Shown in pieces: positions 47,291 through 60,196 of a DNA stretch of 64,000 bases. A model generated the notes under the pieces. It was not told the DNA's origin. It did not search any database and worked only from the letters and a program-made list of their open reading frames with translations. Positions within the stretch are counted from its first letter, which is position 1; each line of letters opens with the position of its first letter. The position numbers were made by a program, and so were the translations under genes. Source of the stretch: Epiperipatus broadwayi (Eukaryota > Onychophora > Udeonychophora > Euonychophora > Peripatidae); the NCBI GenBank assembly GCA_028023455.1, contig JAQFVV010006544.1:1-64000 (forward strand), read 5' to 3'.

Positions 47291-47748
47291 GTGAAATGTC
47301 AGATGATTTCTCAAGCAACCAGACATAGGATTATTTACTTAGAAGTGTTATAAATGGCATAGACCATTTAAAAATACTTGTATTATGTTTTTGGCAAAAA
47401 CTTTTGGCATGTCAGATACTAACAATGTTTAAAATTTAATTTAAAAAGAAGTTCTTAATTAGAATCTCAGCAGCTAAAAACACCATTTATATTTAATGTA
47501 TTATTTAAAAAATTATAATTATATATTTGTTTTTTCTTTTGTTGTTGTTTTGTTTTCTTTATTAATGTTAATCATAGAAAGGTAGAGTGAAATTCAAAGA
47601 CCACGAATCACTCAATTCTATAATTTCTAGCATTCATATTTTTCATTAACTTCTAAACAATAAATAATTTAATCATTTATTTATTTAATATTTCAATACC
47701 AATATTAAAAATAAATTTTAAAAACAAAATTTTAAAAGATTTTCTTAC

Positions 47749-47821
47749 TTTTCAAAATGGTGGTAAAGATGGCAGTATCTAATTTTTTATTTTCCATTTC
47801 CATCAAAGAAACAACAGTTAT
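47749..47821 (-). CDS. TRPM: TRPM channel, coding exon 3 of 8
   Basis: A 73-bp micro-exon encoding ITVVSLMEMENKKLD and TAIFTTILK. It corresponds to TRPM 'LITVFRMGxxGxxDIDLAILTALLKG'. Acceptor ATATTATAG, donor A|GTAAGA, leaving phase 1. The split codon A|GT becomes Ser with the next exon. The exon is far too short for ordinary ORF calling; it is supported by splice signals, by phase and by position between two stronger exons. The intron before it is the shortest of the set (1.3 kb). Confidence 0.88.
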
Positions 47822-49156
47822 CTATAATATATAGAAAAAAAAAAAATTATTAACTTTTAATAAGTGTATTTTTTAATAGTTATACTTTCACATGTTTAGA
47901 ACTTATCTAAGATTTATATTTAATATACTTACTTATTTTTCCTATTATGAAAAGGCTTGGTTTTCCAACTATCTGTTAAACTGTTAATGTCATACTAAAG
48001 TTTTATTTTTTGACTTTATCATTCATTTTTATATAGCTCTCATGCCATTTAATTGTTTTAAAATTATTTATGGTTCTTTTTACTATTTTTTTTTCATATT
48101 TTTTTCCTTATATTTTTTTATTACCTATAATAGTTTTAATTACAAAAAAAATAGCATAAATTGCACTATTTAAATAAGTAATCAGTAATGTTCTAAAAAA
48201 GAAAACACTAATCACCCAAGATTATGAAAATAATTTAACCCAAGCACATAAAATGCATAAAACTGATAAGAAAGCAGCATAATATCCTAATGCTAATAAT
48301 TCTTAAGCACCAAGACCTGACATAAAACTAAATAGACATAATCCCAGAATACCATGAGCCTAATATGACACATGCAATACTATTAAGTTAATATAAAGTA
48401 AGCATACTGCACCTAGTACTAATAAGACCCAAACACTTAGGATCATGAGAATAATAAAGTCCAAGTCCAATGAGATATAAAGATAATAAAGTACACTATG
48501 CCATGAAATTAATGTCACAAAACAAAAACTAAAATGATATGAGCATATAGAACAATGACATTAATAAGAAGCAAGCAAACAAGACCAAGAAACTAATGAG
48601 GTTCAAAAAGCAGTACTAATATAACTAATAAAATATAAGCCTGCAGAACTATAACGATAATGAGATGCAAACATATAGTAACTATGAAGCTAAAGTGACA
48701 TAATAGGAATATCTAGAAAACAATTTACTGACCAATATTGTAATAATTATCTGAATTGGCTATGAGCCAACTATTTAAGAGAAAAATTCCAAATCTCTCA
48801 AAAAGAATTTCATTTGACTGAGATTTGAACCCCAGATCATTGAAATGGCAGACAAATGCACTACTTCTGCATCACAAGATCCTTACATTTGTATATATAA
48901 AGATGGTCTTGAGATAACTTACATTGTCAAGAACTTGAGTAAAATTCTATAATTTTATATTAAATCATAATTTACATTCTTTATATATATAATCATCATA
49001 TACATTATAGAATTTGTCTTAATGATTTGCATGTTTTTGTCCTAAATACTCAACTAGGTTTTATTCAAAATAAAAATGTGCTAAAATAAAACATGTCAAA
49101 TAAAAACATCAATATGAAGTCTTATATAATTTATAAATATTACAAAAATTATCTAC
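47822..49156. other. Intron between TRPM exons 2 and 3 (1.3 kb)
   Basis: Short intron containing many CATGA/ATAATAA-type words between 48200 and 48720 (for example CATAATATCC, AATAAGACC) and a SINE copy at its 5' end. Nothing coding. Confidence 0.65.
48755..48905 (-). repeat. tRNA-derived SINE, second family, copy 1
   Basis: On the minus strand: GGATCTTGTGATGCAGAAGTAGTGCATTTGTCTGCC, then GGGGTTCAAATCTCAGTC with a B-box-like GGTTCAAATCTC, then GAGAGATTTGG and TTAAATAGTTGGCTCATAG. Matches 54120-54320 in the same order. Confidence 0.6.
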
Positions 49157-49280
49157 CAAATCTTTTTGTCTGACACATGTGACAAGTTCCTCTATTAATT
49201 GATGAGTTTTGGGAGTATCTAAAAGAAAATCCTCTTGAATTGATAAAAATAATTCTTCATAAGCTCCTTCCAGAAGTGTT
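49157..49280 (-). CDS. TRPM: TRPM channel, coding exon 2 of 8
   Basis: The exon reads TLLEGAYEELFLSIQEDFLL and then HQLIEELVTCVRQKDL. It aligns with the TRPM stretch 'LINESLRDQLLVTIQKTF...LMECMKKKEL'. Acceptor TTTTCAG ends at 49281; donor TTG|GTAGAT, phase 0. The 124-bp length fits the incoming phase-2 split Gly codon from the previous exon 10.9 kb away. Translation of the flanking intron reaches further, but the family alignment stops exactly at the donor and resumes with 'ITVV' in the next exon. This part forms helical repeats of the cytosolic domain. Confidence 0.9.
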
Positions 49281-49475
49281 CTGAAAATCAATTTATATAT
49301 GTATATTGTTTTAAAAAATACATATTAAATAAAGTTAAAAATTATAAGCAAGTGAATAATATATATATTAAATTGATATATATATATAACATTGATCTTT
49401 CTCTAGAATGTTGTACAGAAAACTCTTACAGTGGAATGGTGGGTGGGTTTTGTGTTTGTTTTGTCGGGGGTTGAT

Positions 49476-49476
49476 G

Positions 49477-49523
<47 letters not shown>

Positions 49524-49541
49524 TATATATATATATATATA
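49476..49541. repeat. (TA)n microsatellite
   Basis: About 65 bp of TA repeats with one AA interruption. Confidence 0.95.
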
Positions 49542-51144
49542 GTGCCCTTTTTATTGGTACACCTCATCATAAATTAAATTAAGAATAAATTAGGTGTATA
49601 ATTCTAAATTTTACAAAGCAAATATATTTATTTATTAAAACTAAGAAAAATAAAGGTCATTTTAGTTTTCTTAGAATTTGAACCCAATATTAGTTAATTT
49701 AAAGTAGTATAAATGCTATAAACCCCAAATGAAGTATTTATTTTCAAAGGTATATGAGAAATAAAATAGTAAAATATAACTTAATAATATCTATTAATAA
49801 TTAATTGTTTAATAATATTTAAAATTGGAAGGAAGTTCAAATCTAATCTTATAAATAAAAATATACATTATATAGGTAGATAATCATCTCTGTGCACATC
49901 TAATATTATAAAGTAAGGACTACTTCCAGTGAAATCTTAATTCATTTTAAAAAATAAATAATTAATATTTATGTTATGAATTTTATGATAAAAAGTTTAT
50001 AAAATTAATTTAGAATTTAGTCGGTATAAAAATAAAATGATCTAAATTGATTTAAAGCAAATTGTATTTTTTATTCAGTTCCTGAAAGATATTGTTTTTT
50101 TATTGAGAAATATTTTAAAACATATATTTATTTTAAAAATAGTTAAACTACAAGCAACTCATTAAATATTTAAGCAGAGAAGTGGGAGAGTTAACCAATA
50201 GGAAAGAGCAATTTGGAATAAATTAACAAGTAGATGGTGTTTTTTAAAAAAAAAGGATACAAGAAAAAAATACAGATCAGAAGAAAAGGTAATTTTGTTC
50301 TCTAAGGGTTTGTTGAAATTCTTTTAAATTGTATTATTTTAAAAAAGTAATTGATTATGTTCCACTTGAGAATTTAAAACTATATTATGTTTTCTTAAAA
50401 TGAAGGAGTGAAAAAAAGTTAAATCTCTATTGATGAACTCAATAATTTAATAATTTTGGGAAATATCTTGAAGTCATTATATTGAAAAATATTAGGATGA
50501 AAGGAAAAAGTTGTAAATTTATGTCAAAGTGTTATAAAATGATACATGAACTCAAGGAAACAATAGTGACTACTATGTTGGTACATGATTTAGTTCTTAT
50601 GCAAGTTAAAGTACTGATACATTGTGGCAATCATATCATTTGTAAAAGATTAAATTGGAATCGGTGGATGAATAAAATGAAAATTATTTCTGCCAGTTAA
50701 GTATAAATTTTTTAATATAGTTAAAATAAATCAGTAAAGAATTATTGTGGAAATATTTGCTCATGGAAAAGTGAACTTAACATTAGAAGAGAACATATAC
50801 AAATGTATCTGAATAATAATTTCAATGGTATAAAATATCTGAACAGATAATTATTAATTTTAGTATAACTGACATGTATAATGAACTTTAAAATAAATTA
50901 TATATAGTAGATGAATGATAAAAGTTAAAAGAATGTATGGATATAGTATGAAGCAAAATGTAAAAGAAAAAATTTATATGATTATATTTATACTTGTATT
51001 AAGATTATGGAGGTTGCTCAGAAAATGAAAGAATTATTTATCAAAATGGTAAAATGGAAAAATAAGATAAGTGTAAAACATTAAATAATTGCTGAAGACA
51101 ACTAATAAAGAATAAATAGGTATTGGAGGAGGAAAAAGTTAGAT

Positions 51145-51425
51145 AAATAGAAATAAGCATTTATTTTATATAGCACTATGTTTATAATTGTAATACATTT
51201 AAAGATCAGCCTTTTAAAGTGAGTGGTTTATCCTCACGCTTTCATTTCCAGTACTTAAGATTTGCCCATATATAAGCATTTGGGTTGGAAAGAATAAGTG
51301 GATTCATTTTATTCTTTCATAAATACTATATCTCATGTTGGGAATGAAAGTATTAATTTATTGTTAACACTTGTAAAAAGCGCATGCACAATAGCTTGAT
51401 AGGCAGATCTTTAAATGTATAAATT
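51145..51425. mobile_element. F repeat, copy 3 with inverted end
   Basis: AATAAGCATTTATTTTATAT, GCACTATGTTTATAATTG, CATTTAAAGATCAGCC, CAGTACTTAAGATTTGCCCA and an inverted end AGCGCATGCACAATAGCTTG match the F copies at 37 and 46 kb. No tandem second unit. Flanking duplication not found. Confidence 0.7.
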
Positions 51426-51504
51426 AATGGAATAAACCTTAGCTATATTGAAGATAATGTCAGTCTACATTTAAAGAGAAGGTGTAAAATGTTATTGTCT
51501 AAAG

Positions 51505-52266
51505 CAGGAGTAGTCAAACCTTTTTATACCCACTGCCCACTTTTGTATCTCTGGTAGTAACAAAATTTTCTAACCACCCACCAGTTCCACAGTAATGGTG
51601 ATTTATAAAGTAGGGAAGTAACTTTACTTTATAAAATTTATAAAGCAGAGTTACAGCAAGCTAAAGTATATAATAATAATTACTTACCAAATACTTTATG
51701 TTGGACTTGCGCTAAGTTTGGCAGAATAAATCTTTATAAAACAACTTACTGTAGTTAAATCTATCTTTTTATTTATACATTATATACATAGAGGCATGAA
51801 GTCTGATGAAATTATATACATTGTATACGTAGAGGCATGAAGTCTGATGAAATTACATTTAATTAATTAAATTATTAATGAGATCCCTGAGGCTGATGCT
51901 CCAAAACTAAATACTGGATATCTGGCTCAATTTTTGTAAGGAACAAAGGAAGGTCTCCCCTTTCAGAAATATTCAGGCAGTTTCTTTCTTTGGTCATAAC
52001 ATGATTAACAGCACTAAAGCCTGATTCCACAAGATATGAGGTAAGGAAAGATATCAATAAACTGAATATCACTTTCCACATATTTTATGGATATAAGACA
52101 GGCATTTTTAGTGAAAATATTTTTAAATAATGCTATGAAAATTTTTTAAAAAGTCAATTAAATTTAAAAAAAAGAAAGTGCTTCAGTATCGGACAAAACC
52201 CTACCACCCACCATGAAGGATGGAATGCCCACTAGTGGGTGGTAGAGACCAGGTTGACTACCACTG
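51505..52266. mobile_element. hAT element remnant, 762 bp
   Basis: Ends CAGGAGTAGTCAAACC and GGTTGACTACCACTG are hAT-type terminal inverted repeats, extending inward as GGGTGGTAG/CTACCACCC-like arms. A perfect 8-bp target duplication GTCTAAAG lies at 51497-51504 and 52267-52274. Internally it keeps only the transposase C-terminus (51875-52081), so it is an internal-deletion derivative. Confidence 0.93.
51875..52081 (-). pseudogene. hAT transposase C-terminal dimerisation fragment
   Basis: LTSYLVESGFSAVNHVMTKE, RNCLNISERGDLPLFLTKIE and LVLEHQPQGSH correspond to the end of ZBED5/SCAND3-like transposases (YLCESGFSAL...KxRNRL.....DLR.AL..IxP.I..LV..HQ.Q.SH). The BED finger and catalytic core are absent. 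Confidence 0.88.
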
Positions 52267-54119
52267 GTCTAAAGGATAACATTGACAAAGAATCCATAAG
52301 GAATAATTCGAATACTGAAGTATAGTGGTAGACTGGTAAGATGTTGATATTATAATAAATGCTAGACGTATCTAAATCAAATATAGAATGCAAGCTAAAA
52401 ATAATCTTTTATTAAGAAGTAAGTGTAAATAATCTGTTTGCTTGGAATTTTGTATTTTTGTGATATTATTATGAGAACCAGAGGAACAGAAGTGGGGGAG
52501 GGGATGCTGATGCTTAACTAGTCTGAAGCATTTAGAACAATTGGGGTACCATAAAAAAATTAAAGCTTTTTAAAGATGAACTTATGTTCTTGTTTATTTA
52601 AAAAGTAACATAATATTTGTATATTGTTTAATTTTATACTTTAAAATAATCATTATAAATAGAGGGGTATATGTAAATAGATAAAGAAATTAATAATTAA
52701 TTTGATTTATTTATCTATATAATTAATTGTTTAAACTTTTTATTTTAGTGGATATTGTTAAATAATTAAAATAAATGGAGATAAACAATAAGCTAGGAAA
52801 ATTTACATATAAAAGTGATTACATATGTTTATTATAAGAAGATAGAAGAGGTTTGGATTCGAATATAATATTGAAATGATAAATTGTGATATTTAAATTT
52901 TGATCTTATATTTAACTATAAATAATTTAATATAACATAGTGGAGTTATAACTAATCTTAGTTTGTAATTCTTTATAATCTATTATTAATAAAAAATAAG
53001 AGTGAAAATAAGAAGTTAGTAGCCGAATTATTTAGATAAAATGAAGATAAGGATTTATTTTAAGATGCATCAAAAAGTGTTCTATAAACATTTAGCATAG
53101 TATCACAAATTGTAAATGGAAATTAGTTCAAGAGGAGATAAGTTGTCATATTTGAGAGTATATAGTACAAAAGTTTCCTTTTTTTTTTGTATTTAGTTGT
53201 AGAGTTTGATAATAGGACCATAGGAAAATTGAATGTGATATCAGAAACCAAATTAATCATTCCATAATTATCGAATTAGTATCTTCTTAGTGCAAGGTAA
53301 AAAGAAAGATCAAATGATAATTATCATAAGATATAAAAAACAGATAAATGTGTAATACTTCATAATATTACAATATTATTTTATCTAAGAAAGAAAACAA
53401 TAACCTATATTTGTAAATCTTATATTTTGAAGTATAATCTATAAGGGGTAATGAATATAAACAACACCATATCTTATGAAAAGGGGGGATTTAATTTTAA
53501 AAATCTGTAATTGTAATTAAGGGGAATAGAAATGTTTAAAGGTTTATATATGGTACTGTATTATATTGTTATATAATGTTATTAATATTGTTATTTATTA
53601 AGTTACTTAGTAGTTAAAAATAATTATTGGAAGATTTTGTAAATAACATGTTATTAAAGTTTATGTTTACAAGCAAAACTAAGTATTTAGAGCTACATTT
53701 CTTTTGTTCAAGTCATCATCACTTCACCATCTTCAGAGATTATTAATTGTAATACATACATTAACTAAATTGTACAATCTAAAATTTGAATAAGAAACCA
53801 TTTAAATACAAGATAATGTATAATAATTAGAAGAGAATGATATTTTATAATCTAATTTATTGCAAACTGCCTTTATCACACAAGTCATTGATAAAATTTA
53901 CGACAATAATGTGGAGAAAAAAATCAGATAATTAAATTTGATTGGTGATATACATGTATAAATAGATTAAAGATAAATCTTTTTTTAATAAATATCCTGC
54001 TGCAGGAAAAAAAAAATTCCAATAGTTTCTCATGGTAAAACAGTAAAAGAAAGTAATAGTTGCCATACTTTCCAACTGATGAGTGGCAGGGTGTGAGAAT
54101 TTTGCATCCTTTATTTTAT

Positions 54120-54320
54120 CCTCTAGCTAAAAATAACTAGGTGCTAAGTTTCCCACCAGTTTTGGATGGTTAGTTGGGTTAAATGAGCTAGTTACCTAAA
54201 AAAATTCTAAGCCTCTTAAATAATTTTCATGTTTACTCAATCCAGATTTGAACCCAGATTATAGGCATGATAGACAGTTGTTCTACTTCTGTATTACAAT
54301 GACTTTATATATATATATAA
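54120..54320 (-). repeat. tRNA-derived SINE, second family, copy 2
   Basis: On the minus strand: TCATTGTAATACAGAAGTAGAACAACTGTCTATC, CTGGGTTCAAATCTGGATTG (B-box-like GGTTCAAATC), then TTTAAGAGGCTTAGAA and AGGTAACTAGCTC. Collinear with the copy at 48755-48905. Confidence 0.6.
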
Positions 54321-54589
54321 TTGAAATAATAAATTTAATGGTTTACAAACAATTACAAACAAACCTTAAATCCACAGAAATACTTTCGGTTAATTTCTTA
54401 AACCTGTCTCAACTGCCATTAAATTCAAAAACAAAAGCGGATTTAAGGATTGTTTGTAATTGTTTGTAAACCGTTAAATTTATTATTTCAATTATAATTA
54501 CAATTTTGTTTTTAATTAACGGACATTTTATTTATTTTATATATATGTATATTTATAATATTATTTTCAGGAGCTCCTCCGAGTTTCCT

Positions 54590-54870
54590 TTGTAGTCTCG
54601 TGGTTTATATGAAATTCCATGTGGAGTTTGTTTATATTCATACATTGGACAGATCAATCATAGAATAAACATAAGGAAAGAACACATTTTGGAAGTTAGA
54701 AAACAAATCTAATTCATCAATTTTAATAAACATATATATATTCTAGAGAAAACCGAACAATATGACCATGAGACTGCTAAGAGAAGCTATAGAGATTTTT
54801 AAAAGGCCTAATGTGAATTTAAAAAAAATAACAATATTTGAAAAAAAGCTATTGGTGGATAAAATATTTT
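54590..54870 (+). pseudogene. Penelope-like element, GIY-YIG endonuclease fragment
   Basis: GLYEIPCGVCLYSYIGQINH and RINIRKEHILEVRKQI, then after a stop HIYILEKTEQYDHETAKR and, in another frame, RLLREAIEIFKRPNVNL. This matches the pattern of the GIY-YIG endonuclease at the C-terminus of Penelope-like retroelements (GxYxIPCG.C...YIGxT.R.l..R..EH......, then E...R..REAIEI.K). The reverse transcriptase is absent, as expected for a 5'-truncated copy. Frame breaks show it is dead. Confidence 0.75.
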
Positions 54871-57133
54871 TTAAAAATTCTCAACCAATAGAATTTGAGA
54901 ATGAGAAGAAAATAAAAAGAGAAAAAAAATACGATTTTAAATCTCACCACACACATTCTTATGATTTGAAAAAGCCCTGAGGAAAGTACTTATCATTGTA
55001 CTGAAAAATCAGCTATTTAGCTACTGTATTTTTATTACGAGGAAGCTCCAAGAAATAATAATATGAATTCATTTATCTGTCCGTGAGAATATTAGAATTA
55101 ATAAATATATAAACACTCACATCTAAAGAAAAATAAACATATGTATGATTGTGAATAGAATTAATATACAGTATATTTATAAAGCATTTAATTTCTAATA
55201 TTGTATATATTGTAAATTTATTAGATGCAATTATATAATCTAATTACTATAGTAATGATTAACTAATTGAATTTCTAATTACATCAAATAAAACATTAAA
55301 TTTCATTCCTAAATAATATGCCCTACATAGATATCATAGTTTGTTACAGGAAAAATCTGATTTTAAAGTCACTTCTGGATTTCATAAAACATTTTAGTTC
55401 ATAATTTTTACTACTATATACCAAACAATGTTTCATATGATTTTCTTACCCCATTTGTGATATCTGCATTAGAAGAATTAAACCATTGAATTTAATTCAT
55501 GATAAAATCATCTATTTTAATTTTGCATAATCAGCGAACACCAAATTGTAGGACCAATAAAATCTCCAAATGTACTTCTAGATATTAGTCTTCATTAAAT
55601 GTGTGGGTAAACAGCTTTACTTTTTTAATTCTGCCCAAGCTAATGGGTTAAATTCAAATACTCAAATATTTCCAATTATTTTTTTTTGCATAGCTATTTA
55701 CTTTTAGCGTTAGTCAAGAAAATATATACTTTAATCAATTATGGTAACTTATTTTAGTATCTGATTAAAAAGTATATAATTTTATCAATTATACTAACTT
55801 GTTTGTATAGCTATTTAAATCTAATAATTAGCAGTACATAATTTAACTTATTTTCAATGTCTTGATTAATCTACCATTAGGAGTCATCTATAGAAAGCTC
55901 GAGTAATTAATAGACATTAAATTCTAAATTCAATTTTTCACATAATTTCTGAATAGTGTATTTTATTAATGAGAAGCATGGTTTGTTTATTATCTGTCAA
56001 TTAGTCAATAAGGTTGATTACTGTTTCTAATAAAAAAAAGTAAGTTGAGAATTGTATTATCTTTCTTGCTAGTGCCACAGAAGATGCCTATAATAACTAT
56101 AAGATGTGGCTGCTGGTCACTAATAGAACCATACAGCAAAACATAAAAGCCTCTAGAAAATTTGAATTTCAACTTTGTAAACTTGTGGAAAAGTGACACA
56201 TTGTTTGAAGAGTTCAATTTGTTGATACTAATTAACTGAAATCCAAAACATCTGAATGATTTAGTTTGTAATTCTGACATCTTAGATGATTATTATATTC
56301 ATTAAAATCAGAAAAAAACTACTACATCAATTAAATTTGGAAATAAATACAATGGACATTAGAAAAGCTGTAGGTGAGAAACTCAACACCAATGAAATGC
56401 AAATCACTTTAATGATTAACATTCATGAGCATAAAAGCAACTTATCATGGCTTCACTATAGCTGAGTTGTGACTTCAAAATTATTGGTTTTTGATGTTCC
56501 TTACTGTGATATAAAGTTTTTGGTATCACAAATATAGGAAAGGGATAAATAATGGAAACATATGACAAAATAAGATAAATTATCATTTAGAATATATGTA
56601 AATTCATAAAAGCATGTGATTGGAGGTTTGTTACCTTCTTTTATTTTATTATTCAATGAAATTTTTTTTATCCTTATCAAAAATGCCTATCAATTAATGA
56701 GTCTTTTTCTATTTGTGAAACATAATATAACTATCAGGATTTAAGTGCAGTAATATGGCCTTCTGTTAATCTAATTATGATTCTAATAAAAATATCACAG
56801 CTACAGACAGTTTGAACATTTTGGAGACTGTTCATTATTTATGATTGAACATGTTTTTATAAAACAGTATCAATTTCTAAGATGACAATGTTTTCATTCA
56901 CATAACTCACAAAGTCAAATATTAATCTAAAAACATTTGGGTTGAGTTTTTTCTCTCCCAGAGATCTCATAAATAAGCCTCTATGAAATATTTTTGAAAA
57001 TATACAGAATGTTAGGATTAGCAACTTTAAGGAATCATTATGGATGAGATAAAACTTTAGGGAAATGTATTAGAGAGATCATTTAGTTGTAATTGAACAT
57101 TGGTGATGTAAACTGAACTAAAGATAAATTATG

Positions 57134-57159
57134 AATTTTAAGAATAAGAACATGCACAC

Positions 57160-57194
<35 letters not shown>

Positions 57195-57211
57195 CATTCA
57201 TTCTTAAAATT
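57134..57211. repeat. Hairpin around CA/TA/TG microsatellite
   Basis: AATTTTAAGAATAAGAACATGCACACA, (TA)n, (TG)n, TGCATTCATTCTTAAAATT: arms of about 25 bp that can pair almost fully. Probably a repeat grown inside a MITE-like palindrome. Confidence 0.6.
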
Positions 57212-59194
57212 AGCAGTATATAGCTTTGATAGTGTATCTACTGAAATTTGACATGTATTTCACGTATGCGATAACATGCCAGTCAGAATTTTTTTTATTT
57301 TTCTTTCTTGTTTGATTTTGGGATTGTGAATATGTTAACTTATAAAACATTGAACTGTGTTGCTATGATAACAGTAATACTAATATAAAATTCTATATTA
57401 TTAATTGTATTGTAAAATTGTAAATTGACTTTATTCATTTTAAAAAGGAAAATGAATATATAAATAATAAAGCATATAGTTTGGATAAAATTATTATTCT
57501 TTGTCATTATGTTTTTTTTTCGTTACTGCGATGTAAATTATAAACAATACAGATAAATGTTTAATATTTGAAATATATTTGTCCTTTTTATTTGTATAAT
57601 ATTATACTAAGGAAATGTGTATAAAAATATATTTCCAGTGTAATATATTGAAAATGTGATGTCGATTGTTTAATTTTTGTTACAATGAAAAAGAGCATCA
57701 GCATTGTAAAACATGAATTTTTGTTGTATGTAATAATTCTAATATATTTATTTTTATTTGTTATATAATACAAGTTTTTATTAAAGTAATGTTACCAGAA
57801 ATCACTTAATGAGTAAAAATAGAGGACTATTATTGTTACACTGATGTCAACAGTAGAATTAAAAAGTTTGAACTCATTCTCTTTTATTTTTGCTTTAAAT
57901 GAAAGCACATAGACATTTCTTTACATTTTTTTCTTTTTATTTCCTTTAAAGTATATAGTTCATTGAACAAAGTGGAGGCATAAGAAACAATATTGTATGC
58001 CCATGGACCAGGCAGCATATTAAGAAAATTTTATGGAAAAATGACAATTTATTATAAAAGAAAAACTCATCAAAATTGCTTCATTATGTTATAAACCATC
58101 AGAATATTTTAACTTTTAAAATAGATATTACCTATATTTTAAAGATGAAATATTATACATCAGCAAATATATCTACCTGTCTGCATAATTTTATTAGATC
58201 GATTAATCAAATTTTTCTAAGAAATGAATCAGTTTAATTTCCCATCATATCACCCTAGATAAAGCTAGCATTTATTCATTCATAATATTTTAAAATAATA
58301 TTAGTTCATGAAAGGATATCTCTTCATATCATCATGAATATAAACTATTACTTATGTGTGTCCAATATTTTCATATATATAAAAACAATGTGATAGAGTG
58401 AATGCAATAGTTAATCCATATCTATAGCCACTGGACCCCAAGTCAATGTTTGAAACTGTGGAAGCATTTACTAGATGCCATACATTTTGAACATAAAACC
58501 ATAGATGCAATTAAAATTAAAACTAACTCACTTGAAAAAAAACACCAAAAATAGAGCAATATGTTAATGAAAAGAACAATAAAGTAAAAATAGAAAAAGG
58601 AAAAGTAATTACATGACTAAATGCTGATTGAAAGATGACTTATCAAGCTGATCATATAACTCGTATATATAAAATTTATAAATTCAGATTTAGAAATCTT
58701 AATTTTTTTGATTATGTATTTAATATTTTTTCAAACTGCTGATTACTGATACCAAAGATGTAGAATTTACTTACATGAGTGGATTACTGTATTTAATTTT
58801 ATCTGTTATTTGAAACAAATTATTTTACAAATAAAAAGAATGATAGTTGATAAATATAAAAATTAAAATGGAAGTATTACATACCAGTAAATTAGTCAGA
58901 ATTTTCAAAGAAATAACTAATAATTTTTAAAAAATAAATTAAAATCATTATTTTTAATAAGTTATGCACTTAATTCTGTTATATCCAGACAGAATCCAAA
59001 TAGTAATACTTGGGAGAGAAATTTCAGAAAATACAGTATTATTTAAAAAAAGGGAATTTTTTAAAATATTGCATGATAAATTCATAATCCTTTAAAATGT
59101 TGATTCTTTTTTGTTTTTTATCATTGTCATAAATAAAAAAAATATATTGAAAAGTGTTTAATAATCAATGAGCTTTAGTAGTACAGTGTCAGAT

Positions 59195-59530
59195 TGGAAT
59201 TCTATTTAGAAGGTAATAAAGTTTTAAATCAGTGAATACTCTCATTCCAACAAGAAGATAAAGACTTAGAGAAAATAAGAACAACTGGCCTATTTTCACA
59301 TCTGAATGCACTTTTACAGGTCAATCCGTGCTCTCATTTCAAGATACTTAAGATTGGCCTATATAAGTGCATTTAGGTTTGAAAATAAGATGGTCATTTT
59401 TATTTTCTTAAAGTCTTTATTTTATGGCTGGAATGAGAGTATTCTTGCATTTAACATCATTGACTTAATATTTTGTATTGTGCTAATGAGAAAGCTTTAT
59501 TACCTTTTAAATAGAATTGAAAGGTATTAT
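59195..59530. repeat. Diverged F-like foldback repeat
   Basis: GAATACTCTCATTCCAAC with the later inverted GGCTGGAATGAGAGTATTCT, GATACTTAAGATTGGCCTATATAAGTGCATTTAGG (compare GTACTTAAGATTTGCCCATATATAAGCATTTGGG in F) and terminal GGTAATAAAG / CTTTATTACC inverted arms. Clearly related to F but diverged. Confidence 0.6.
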
Positions 59531-60196
59531 TAACTACATTTTTTATTTGCAAATTATAATAAAATTAACGTCAATTAAGTTAAGTTTTAATGACGATTTT
59601 AATGTTAATATTTTTATTAATACCAAAATAATCTTAATTATATATATATAACATTGATTTATTGATTATTATTATACTTCCATCACTTAATGATAAAACA
59701 CTGTTTCAGAAAAATAGTAACAATAAATAATATTCACTCTTTCTTGGACAGACTATACATGTCATAAATTATTGTACTTTTTTTGCACTTTTTATTTTTT
59801 TATTAATATAAACGTATATAAAACATTTATATGAATTTATGATATAATTAATTTGCTAATTACAATTCTAAAGACTGTTAGGCAGATGAAAATTGTATGG
59901 AACAACAACAATGATAAAAAGCAGTGTAGAAATAAAAAAAAATACAAAAAAAAATTACAATATTTTATTAATTAATAAATAATTAATCTCATCAATTCAG
60001 GAAAATATATAGAATAAATAAGCTAAAAGAAATAAAGAGATAAATATAAAATAGAAGATAGATTCATAACCAGAAAGATGCAGATAAAATCCTACAAATG
60101 AATATAAATTGTAAAAAAGCCCATAACATAGGTTTTTAGATATGGTGCAAAATGAGTGAAAACAATAATTTGTCTATAAGCAGTAATTTAATTTAC

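Larger units (their letters stand above)
40663..47748. other. Intron between TRPM exons 3 and 4 (7.1 kb)
   Basis: Carries a decayed hAT transposase, hAT-end-like sequence near 45150-45240, and the F multimer at 45.8-46.9 kb. 40680-42400 shows nothing recognisable. Confidence 0.7.
49281..60196. other. Intron between TRPM exons 1 and 2 (10.9 kb)
   Basis: Contains the third F copy, a hAT remnant, a second SINE copy, a Penelope-like fragment and a hairpin repeat. The stretches 49560-51130, 52300-53690, 55000-57100 and 57250-59150 are A+T-rich without recognisable content. Confidence 0.7.

Noticed and set aside
54762-54980. 72-residue open frame as a separate gene
   Set aside because: Its first part is the frameshifted end of the Penelope-like GIY-YIG fragment and the rest is Lys-rich A+T sequence.
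56005-56280. 91-residue open frame as a gene
   Set aside because: No recognisable motif, no splice or coding support; consistent with chance in an intron.
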